The notes beneath the pieces were generated by a model. That model was given only the letters and a program-made list of their open reading frames with translations. It was not told the origin of the DNA and did not search any database. The position numbers and the translations under genes were made by a program. This document shows positions 1-5,219 of a stretch of DNA of 6,829 nucleotides, one piece after another. Source of the DNA: Deltaproteobacteria bacterium (GTDB lineage Bacteria; Desulfobacterota; Desulfovibrionia; Desulfovibrionales; Desulfovibrionaceae); assembly GCA_025350085.1 (NCBI GenBank), contig JANXYI010000150.1, positions 1-6,829 on the forward strand. The letters are read 5' to 3'. Every line of letters begins with the position of its first letter. The stretch's first letter is position 1.

Positions 1-185
1 TGGCCGAGCTGGAGCGGCTGGAGCCGCGCGCCCACGGCCTGGCCCACAAACGGGGGCAGGTACTGCTGGCTCAGGGCAAACGCCAGGAGGCCGCGCGACA
101 GTTCGCCCTGGAGCCGGAAAACTCTCCGCACTCTCCGGCGGCCCGGGACTGCCTGAACAAACTTGCCGCCCGCGGCGGGAAATAG
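1..185 (+). CDS. C-terminal end of a TPR-like protein (5' end outside window)
   Basis: Reading codons from position 3 gives 60 uninterrupted residues ending at a TAG at 183-185. The peptide is helical, rich in Ala, Leu, Arg and Gln. The stretch GLAHKRGQVLLAQGKRQEAA followed by a Phe and a turn (EPEN) has the spacing of one tetratricopeptide helix pair, then a closing helix (AARDCLNKLAARGGK). This is typical of the last repeat of TPR scaffold proteins, including TPR-containing glycosyltransferases and polysaccharide assembly proteins. The catalytic or partner-binding part is outside the window, so no specific role can be given. Codons are GC-rich like the operon that follows 94 bp downstream on the same strand. 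Seen: open frame, stop and repeat-like pattern. Inferred: TPR identity. Confidence 0.6.
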   Translation, partial: AELERLEPRAHGLAHKRGQVLLAQGKRQEAARQFALEPENSPHSPAARDCLNKLAARGGK

Positions 186-279
186 CCGGCTTTCACATAT
201 TTTGCATGATCGCGGATGGATCAGGGCCGCCCCCTGAGCGCGGGACGTTTTCCCCCACAAACCACGAGCACCGAGTCGC

Positions 280-1788
280 ATGGCCAGAATACTCTTCATC
301 GAATCCGAGCTGCGCAACGAAAAGCTGGGCATCATGTACCTCTCCGCCGCGCTCAGGCAGGGCGGGCACGAAACCCTTCTTTGCTGGATCGAGCGCGAAG
401 ACGTCCATGAGCTCATCGCTGGCTTCCGGCCGGACTTCCTGGCCTTCAGCTTAGTCACGGGCTCGCACGAGGCCATGCTTACCCTGGCGGCGGAGCTCAG
501 GACCCGCTATGGCCTCAAGGTCATCGTCGGCGGCCCCCACGCGACCTTTTTCCACGCCGAGATACCCGAACGCTCCGCCGATGCCGTCGTCATCGGCCAG
601 GGCGAGCGAGCCATGCTGGACATCGTAGAGGGCCGGGCCCTCGGCCGCGTGGTGCAGTATGACCTGGCAAACCTCGACACCCTGCCCTTTCCGGACCGGG
701 AGCTGTTCTACAGGTACCCGGAATTCCGCGACAACCCGATGAAGAACGTCATCAGCTGCCGGGACTGCCCCTACTCCTGCACCTACTGCTACAACCACGC
801 ATGGAAAGAGAAGTTCAAAACGCAGGCGAACTTCCTGCAAAAGCGGAGCGTGGGCAACGTCATCGCCGAGATCCGGGACATCAAGGCGCGCTATCCCCTG
901 GAGCAGGTGATCTTCATCGATGACAACTTCCTGCTCAAGCGCGCCTGGATCGAGGACTTCTGCCGGCGCTACCCGCAGGAGATCGGCCTGCCCTTCCTCT
1001 GCTGCTTCAGCCTCAACCTGCTGGACGAGGACCTGCTCCTCCAGCTCAAGAAGGCCGGGCTCGTCATGGTGAACTTCGCCCTGGAGTCCGCCGACCCCGT
1101 GGTGCAGAAAGACATCCTGAACCGCGGGCACATCAAAAACGAGCAGATCGTGCACGCCATCCGCCTGCTCAGGAAGCACAAGATCAAGACCCGCATGCAG
1201 AACATGATCGGCATGCCCGTGGCCGCCCCCCTGCAGGACGCCCTGAATACGCTGGACTTCAACCGCAGGAACCGAGTCGACGACAGCTGGGTGTCCATCC
1301 TCCAGCCCTACCCCAACACGCGGATGGCCGAGTACTGCGTCCGGCACGGCTTCATCACCGGCGAGGAAGTCTCCTATGCGCCCAGCTTCTTTGACCGCTC
1401 CTGCCTCAAGATCAACGATGCGGACAGGATCAACAGGCTGCAGAAGTGGTGGTACTTTGCCATCAAGTACAAACTCCCGGACCAGATCCTGCGCCAGCTC
1501 CTCGACCTGGAACTGAGCGAGGGGGCGGCGAACGCCCTGCTGCTGCTGCGCTTCGAGTTTTCCAAAAAATACCTCTACGCCATCCTCGCAGCCCCAAGTC
1601 TCCTGCGGCACAACAGCAGGCAGATCATACAGCAACACGGCCTGAAGGCGAGCTTCGCCCATTTCTGGCCCATCATCGAACGCTACCGGCTCTGCAACGG
1701 CCTGGCGGACATCCTGATGACGCTCACGCCCGCGGGCGGGAACCTTGCGGCAGCCTCCTCGCCCCACGGAGAAAACACGCATGCCTAA
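280..1788 (+). CDS. Cobalamin-binding-type radical SAM enzyme (B12-rSAM)
   Basis: 502 residues. The N-terminal ~125 residues look like a B12-binding domain of the BchE/methyltransferase type: strand ARILFIES, then LGIMYLSAALRQGGHE, a PDFLAFSLVTGS segment, and the typical VIVGGPHATF at 81-90, with VIGQGE at 104-109. The classical DxHxxG cobalamin His motif is absent, as in many members of this class, so B12 dependence is unproven. The radical SAM core follows, with the [4Fe-4S] motif C163-x3-C167-x2-C170 (CPYSCTYC), a FIDDNF strand at 212-217 and NFALESADP at 265-273. The C-terminal ~120 residues are helical. Such enzymes use the 5'-deoxyadenosyl radical, often with methylcobalamin, to modify unactivated carbons; the substrate is not readable. 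ATG 280 fits the domain start, although its ribosome site is weak. The last 8 bp overlap the aminotransferase gene, so the two are probably cotranslated and may act on the same sugar or lipid. Confidence 0.9.
   Translation: MARILFIESELRNEKLGIMYLSAALRQGGHETLLCWIEREDVHELIAGFRPDFLAFSLVTGSHEAMLTLAAELRTRYGLKVIVGGPHATFFHAEIPERSADAVVIGQGERAMLDIVEGRALGRVVQYDLANLDTLPFPDRELFYRYPEFRDNPMKNVISCRDCPYSCTYCYNHAWKEKFKTQANFLQKRSVGNVIAEIRDIKARYPLEQVIFIDDNFLLKRAWIEDFCRRYPQEIGLPFLCCFSLNLLDEDLLLQLKKAGLVMVNFALESADPVVQKDILNRGHIKNEQIVHAIRLLRKHKIKTRMQNMIGMPVAAPLQDALNTLDFNRRNRVDDSWVSILQPYPNTRMAEYCVRHGFITGEEVSYAPSFFDRSCLKINDADRINRLQKWWYFAIKYKLPDQILRQLLDLELSEGAANALLLLRFEFSKKYLYAILAAPSLLRHNSRQIIQQHGLKASFAHFWPIIERYRLCNGLADILMTLTPAGGNLAAASSPHGENTHA
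1768..1772 (+). promoter_or_regulatory. Shine-Dalgarno site for the aminotransferase gene
   Basis: GGAGA lies 8 nt before ATG 1781, inside the 3' end of the radical SAM gene. It decides the start: the frame is also open from a TTG at 1745, but that would add 12 Pro/Arg-rich residues that do not resemble the family, whereas ATG 1781 leads straight into the usual IPVNEP start region of these aminotransferases. Confidence 0.75.
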
Positions 1789-2908
1789 TTCCGTCAGCTT
1801 CATCCCGGTGAACGAACCGCTGCTGGACGGCAACGAGCAGCGCTACCTAGCGCAATGCATTGAGACCGGCTGGATCTCCTCAGAGGGACCGTTTGTGGAC
1901 CGTTTCGAAAAGGCCATGGCCGAGCGCGTCGGCAGAAGGCACGCCGTCGCCGTGACAAACGGCACCGCCGCGCTGGAGGCGGCAGTGGCGGCCTTGGGCC
2001 TCGGCCCGGGCGACGAGGTCATTCTGCCGGCCTTCACCATCATCTCCTGCGCCGCCGCTGTTGTGCGCGCCGGGGCCACTCCGGTGCTGGTGGACTCCGA
2101 CCCCCTGACCTGGAACATGGACGTGACCCAGCTCGCGTCCCGGATCACTCCACGCACCCGGGCCATCATGCCGGTGCATATCTACGGGCTGCCTGTGGAC
2201 ATGGAGCCGGTCATGGCGCTGGCCGAGCGGCACGGCCTGGCCGTCATCGAGGACGCCGCAGAGGCCATCGGACAGACCTGCACCGGCAGGCCCTGCGGAG
2301 GCATCGGACACCTGGGCGTCTTCAGCTTCTACCCCAACAAGCATGTCACCACGGGCGAGGGCGGCATGATCGTGACCGATGACCCGGCCCTGGCGGAATG
2401 CTGCCGCAGCCTGCGCAACCTCTGTTTCCAGCCCGCCCGGCGCTTCGTGCACGAGACCCTGGGCTGGAACCTGCGCATGACCAACATGCAAGCCGCCCTC
2501 GGCGTGGCGCAGCTGGAGCGTCTGGATGAATTCCTTGAGCGCAAGCGCAGAATGGGCGCGCTCTATACGCGCCTGCTGCGCGGGGTGCCCGGCCTTCAGC
2601 TGCCGCTGGGAAATACAGCCTACGCCGACAATGACTACTGGGTCTTTGGCGTGCTGCTGGACGAGGGGCTGACCCTCACGGCCGAGGAGGCCGCCCGGCG
2701 GCTGCACCAGCTGGGCATAGGCACACGCCCCTTCTTCTGGCCCATGCACGAACAGCCCGTGTTCACCCGCATGGGCCTGTTCCAGGGGGAGCGCCATCCC
2801 CATGCCGAGCGGCTCGCCAGGCGCGGTTTTTATCTGCCAAGCGGTGTGGCCCTGCGTGAGGAACATATCGAACGGGCTGCCAAGGCCCTCGTGAGCATAC
2901 TGCCATGA
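1781..2908 (+). CDS. DegT/DnrJ/EryC1/StrS sugar aminotransferase, perosamine-synthase-like
   Basis: 375 residues from ATG 1781, the normal length for this PLP fold-type I family. Landmarks: IPVNEPLLDGNE near the N-terminus, TGWISSEGPFV at about 29-39, the cofactor-phosphate loop TNGTAALEA at about 59-67, VIEDAAEAIG with Asp158 expected to contact the PLP ring nitrogen, and FSFYPNKHVTTGEGGM with Lys187 as the Schiff-base lysine. Because Lys is present, this is an aminotransferase and not a ColD-type dehydratase. The WISSEGPFV and PNK..TTGEGG patterns are closest in my memory to GDP-perosamine synthase (Per/RfbE), which converts GDP-4-keto-6-deoxy-D-mannose to GDP-perosamine with glutamate; related enzymes make other 4-amino-4,6-dideoxy sugars. 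The 4,6-dehydratase that would supply the substrate is not in the window. It overlaps the gene before by 8 bp and the gene after by 4 bp (ATGA). Family certain, exact substrate inferred. Confidence 0.93.
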   Translation: MPNSVSFIPVNEPLLDGNEQRYLAQCIETGWISSEGPFVDRFEKAMAERVGRRHAVAVTNGTAALEAAVAALGLGPGDEVILPAFTIISCAAAVVRAGATPVLVDSDPLTWNMDVTQLASRITPRTRAIMPVHIYGLPVDMEPVMALAERHGLAVIEDAAEAIGQTCTGRPCGGIGHLGVFSFYPNKHVTTGEGGMIVTDDPALAECCRSLRNLCFQPARRFVHETLGWNLRMTNMQAALGVAQLERLDEFLERKRRMGALYTRLLRGVPGLQLPLGNTAYADNDYWVFGVLLDEGLTLTAEEAARRLHQLGIGTRPFFWPMHEQPVFTRMGLFQGERHPHAERLARRGFYLPSGVALREEHIERAAKALVSILP

Positions 2909-3678
2909 GCATCTTCCAGGACTACTCCAGATACTACGACCTGCTGTACCAGGACAAGGACTACCAGTCCGAGGCCAACTACGTCCACGAGCTGATCCAG
3001 ACCCATCGCCCCGGTGCAGCCACGCTGCTGGACCTGGGCTGCGGCACTGGCGGCCACGCCTTTCCGCTGGCAGGGCTGGGGTACGATGTCACTGGGATCG
3101 ATTTCTCCACCGCCAGCCTGGAACTGGCCCAGGCCAAGCTGGACGCCGCCCCGGAGTCGCGCGACGCCGTGCGCTTCCTGCACGGGGACATCCGCTCCTT
3201 CCGGCTGGAGCGACGCTTCGACGTGGTGGCGGCGCTGTTCCACGTGCTGAGCTACCAGGCCACGGCAAAGGACCTGCAGGACACCCTGGCCACGGTTTGC
3301 GAGCACCTGGCCCCTGGGGGCCTATTCCTGTTCGATTTCTGGCATGGCCCTGGCGTGCTTTCCGATCCGCCCAAGACCGCGGTGAAGCATTTGGAGAGCA
3401 AGGAGCTGAAGCTCACGCGCATCGCGGAGCCGCATATGTCCATCGGCCGCAACGTGGTGGATGTGCACTACACCCTGTTCACCCAGGACAAACTCACCGA
3501 TGTCATAAGCCAGACCAGAGAAACCCACACCATGCGCTATTTCTTCGAAATGGAGTTGCGCGAGCGCCTGGCTGAGAGCGGCTTCCGCCTGGTCTGCCAT
3601 CATAGCTGGATGACCCGGAAACCGCCAACCCTGGCCTGCTGGAATGCCGTTATGGCCGCCGTCCTGGACGTTTATTGA
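2905..3678 (+). CDS. Class I SAM methyltransferase, resembling sugar N-methyltransferases (DesVI/TylM1 type)
   Basis: 257 residues with a complete Rossmann methyltransferase core. The N-terminus SRYYDLLYQDKDY is typical of small N-methyltransferases. Motif I is LLDLGCGTGGH (41-51), the acidic residue at the end of strand 2 is Asp66 (GIDFS), HGDIRSF (93-99) is motif II, and FDVVAALFHVLSY (105-117) is followed by LAPGGLFLFDFWHGPGV. The layout, including HVLSY and the Trp/Phe-rich FDFW segment, recalls dTDP-amino-sugar N,N-dimethyltransferases such as DesVI and TylM1, and also glycine/sarcosine-type enzymes. The start ATG overlaps the aminotransferase stop (ATGA), indicating translational coupling, so the freshly made amino sugar is the likely substrate. 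Methyltransferase function is secure; N-methylation of an amino sugar is inference. An O-methyltransferase is the main alternative. Confidence 0.88.
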   Translation: MSIFQDYSRYYDLLYQDKDYQSEANYVHELIQTHRPGAATLLDLGCGTGGHAFPLAGLGYDVTGIDFSTASLELAQAKLDAAPESRDAVRFLHGDIRSFRLERRFDVVAALFHVLSYQATAKDLQDTLATVCEHLAPGGLFLFDFWHGPGVLSDPPKTAVKHLESKELKLTRIAEPHMSIGRNVVDVHYTLFTQDKLTDVISQTRETHTMRYFFEMELRERLAESGFRLVCHHSWMTRKPPTLACWNAVMAAVLDVY

Positions 3679-3726
3679 ACACATTATATTTACGAACTAC
3701 ACGGAACCATTCTCTCCCAACTTCAT

Positions 3727-3760
3727 CGGGCAGGATAGCTGAGCGAAGTAAATTGCCCCG
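3727..3760 (+). terminator. Possible imperfect stem-loop after the plus-strand operon
   Basis: CGGGCA (3727-3732) can pair with TGCCCCG (3754-3760) leaving one bulged C and a loop of about 20 nt, followed by CCCTTAATTT. It lies about 50 nt after the methyltransferase stop, where an operon end would be expected because composition changes here. The long loop and weak T tract make it a poor intrinsic terminator, so it is listed only as a candidate. Confidence 0.22.
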
Positions 3761-3795
3761 CCCTTAATTTCATGCCCTCGTTTGATCGTTGCGCG

Positions 3796-3822
3796 TTTTC
3801 AAACAGAATCCACAAATATAAC
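3796..3822 (+). promoter_or_regulatory. Candidate sigma-70-like promoter for the AT-rich methyltransferase gene
   Basis: The 242-bp gap 3679-3920 has no gene and is AT-rich. Within it TATAAC (3817-3822) is a fair -10 box, with TTTTCA (3796-3801) 15 bp upstream as a weak -35; an overlapping TATACA lies at 3823-3828. The spacer is short, so the assignment is tentative, but the size of the gap and the change in composition argue that the downstream gene has its own promoter. The rest of the gap shows only the small inverted repeats listed separately. Confidence 0.22.
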
Positions 3823-3909
3823 TATACACGCGACGCTTCAAACAGTGCTCCAGGCCCACAGAAATTCGATAGGCACCCAACATAAGGCGGAATCGCCTAT
3901 TCAAAATTC

Positions 3910-3914
3910 GGAGA
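3910..3914 (+). promoter_or_regulatory. Shine-Dalgarno site for the AT-rich methyltransferase gene
   Basis: GGAGA is placed 6 nt before ATG 3921, an ordinary spacing, and supports this start codon for the 367-residue protein. Confidence 0.7.
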
Positions 3915-3920
3915 ATCATC

Positions 3921-5024
3921 ATGGGCATCAACTATGAAGTGGCGACATTATTCGCAAAGACATTTTCCAGGCTTAAGTGTAATGGAAAATTGCTACAGCT
4001 AGGTAGGCAAACCGTCGAACTCACAGATGAACAATTTCTAAGTGTTCTCAAAGGTGGCGGCTTCGCTTCCGTAGACAATGGTCGAATTACCCTGAAAAAT
4101 GACATATCGGGGTACATCAAAAGCAACACCTACTACATGGCAAGCCTTGGGGTACAGAACATAAACGATAAGGCATTTTTTCATGCCATTGGAGTCGATG
4201 CATATTCTTCTGATGCAAGTGCATATGAGCACGCTGACTACATTATTGACCTAAACAAAGATGAACCTTGCCAGGTAACTGAAAAATTTGACATCATATA
4301 CAATGGCGGGACAATAGAACACGTTTTTAATCCACTGAATGCGATAGCAACGGCACACCGCCTACTGAAGACCGGCGGACTCATCATCCATCTCGTTCCA
4401 ATAAATGGATTCGTAGATCATGGGTATTACCAGTTCTCACCCTGCCTTTTGCAAGAGTATTATCATGAAAATGGTTACGATATCCTTGAGTCCAAATATC
4501 TTTTCGTCCACGATGGTTCTTGGTACGTCTTTGAAAAAATTTCTGCAATCCCTTTCCACCTTTTTTCAGGTGCTCTGCTGTATTTTGTCGCCAGGAAAAA
4601 GAAGGCGTGGCATTCTCATGTAATCCCGACGCAGCACTTGTACAAGTCGCTTTGGGGGGCAGAAGCCGTTCAAAAAGATGAAATGTTATCCGACTACCGG
4701 CAAAGAGTATTGTTTGCTAGCATGACGTCAGATCCCTTGGCCTCTGGAATAAAGAGAGGCATTGCCGTCTGGTGTGGTGGCGACTTCACTAAACGCGTGC
4801 TTTCTAATTTTCCTGAGCTTGCAAAGCATATATTATTCATTGTAGACAAAGATAATAACAAACATGGTTGCGACATCGCAGGAATTAAAATAGTTGCGCC
4901 GCAGTATTGCATGGACAACATTAATGCCATTGACAAGGTGTTGATATCAACCCCTACGGGGATGCCGATATATAACGATTTGTCGCGGATAGATGGCTTC
5001 CGCGATAAGCTAATCTTGCTTTAG
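3921..5024 (+). CDS. Two-domain SAM-dependent methyltransferase in an AT-rich island
   Basis: 367 residues. The N-terminal half matches a class I methyltransferase subgroup in which the glycine-rich motif I is replaced by a short LQLGRQ (25-30). Asp93 (GVDAYSS) takes the place of the ribose-binding acid, followed by YEHADYIIDLN, FDIIYNGGTIEHVFNP (123-138), LLKTGGLIIHLVP, and the HGYYQFSP segment (167-174) usual in that subgroup. The C-terminal part (about 279-367) is a second Rossmann-like unit: IAVWCGGDFTKRVL, FIVDKDNNKHG (306-316), IAGIKIVAP, then KVLISTPTG. It resembles the C-terminal domain of NovU/TcaB9-type sugar C-methyltransferases. The substrate is unknown; a sugar or sugar-nucleotide is inferred from context. 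The gene stands alone between an AT-rich 5' gap and a convergent operon, and its codons are A/T-rich, unlike all neighbours, which suggests horizontal acquisition. Confidence 0.82.
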   Translation: MGINYEVATLFAKTFSRLKCNGKLLQLGRQTVELTDEQFLSVLKGGGFASVDNGRITLKNDISGYIKSNTYYMASLGVQNINDKAFFHAIGVDAYSSDASAYEHADYIIDLNKDEPCQVTEKFDIIYNGGTIEHVFNPLNAIATAHRLLKTGGLIIHLVPINGFVDHGYYQFSPCLLQEYYHENGYDILESKYLFVHDGSWYVFEKISAIPFHLFSGALLYFVARKKKAWHSHVIPTQHLYKSLWGAEAVQKDEMLSDYRQRVLFASMTSDPLASGIKRGIAVWCGGDFTKRVLSNFPELAKHILFIVDKDNNKHGCDIAGIKIVAPQYCMDNINAIDKVLISTPTGMPIYNDLSRIDGFRDKLILL

Positions 5025-5111
5025 TACACTGCAATATGCCAACTCGCGTGCAAGTTTAGACACCCACGCACACTGCATTTAATATTTGGATTTCACGGCC
5101 TCATAGCCTAG

Positions 5112-5207
5112 GTCGTTTCCGTCCTGCTGTCGCCAACGGCCTGGACCTTTAGACAAATGCCCACTCCGGAACAGAAGAACGCGGCCATGGCCGCCATTCT
5201 GGAATAA
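5112..5207 (+). pseudogene. Possible 3' remnant of a lost plus-strand gene
   Basis: After an in-frame TAG (5109-5111) there are 31 sense codons and a TAA (5205-5207). The translation starts VVSVLLSPTAWTFRQ and ends PTPEQKNAAMAAILE, which looks like an ordinary soluble protein tail. Composition returns to GC-rich exactly here, whereas 5025-5100 is AT-rich. An ATG at 5157 could start a 16-residue peptide but has no good ribosome site. I read it as a candidate tail of a gene whose upstream part was replaced by the AT-rich insert. It could equally be non-coding spacer that happens to be open; I do not recognise the family. Confidence 0.25.
5181..5194 (-). terminator. 14-bp perfect palindrome, candidate terminator of the minus-strand genes
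   Basis: GCGGCCATGGCCGC is its own reverse complement. As RNA it can form a 5-bp G/C stem with a CATG tetraloop. On the minus strand it begins about 25 nt after the stop of the convergent methyltransferase (5220) and is followed by GTTCTTCTGTTCC, which is T-rich but not a clean T tract. It may end the minus transcript. It also falls inside the possible coding remnant on the other strand, where it encodes Ala-Ala-Met-Ala-Ala, so it could be an accident of GC-rich codons. Confidence 0.3.
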
Positions 5208-5219
5208 AGTGGCGCGCGC

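Noticed and set aside
186..215. Sigma-54-like promoter (GGC ... TTGC) before the radical SAM gene
   Set aside because: The distance between the GG and GC elements is about 4 nt too long for a -24/-12 promoter; no convincing -10/-35 pair either.
1745..1780. TTG start for the aminotransferase at 1745
   Set aside because: Adds 12 Pro/Arg-rich residues not seen in the family, while ATG 1781 has a well-spaced GGAGA.
451..1833. 460-codon open frame on the minus strand opposite the radical SAM gene
   Set aside because: It mirrors the codons of the plus-strand gene, which has clear catalytic motifs; its product is low-complexity Val/Gln/Gly-rich with no recognisable domain, as expected for antisense frames in GC-rich DNA.
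1880..2866. 328-codon minus-strand frame opposite the aminotransferase
   Set aside because: The plus strand encodes a complete PLP enzyme; the antisense product is Gly/His/Gln-rich and lacks any motif.
4951..4961. CCCC-TAC-GGGG hairpin
   Set aside because: Only 4 bp, inside the coding region, no T tract.
5026..5077. Direct repeat ACACTGCA (5026-5033 and 5070-5077) as an insertion footprint
   Set aside because: Both copies are on the same side of the island and the repeat is only 8 bp; no matching copy was seen at the left boundary near 3680, so it is not a target-site duplication.
3679..5219. Insertion sequence or integrase explaining the AT-rich island
   Set aside because: No transposase-like frame, terminal inverted repeats or tRNA attachment site could be found within the window.
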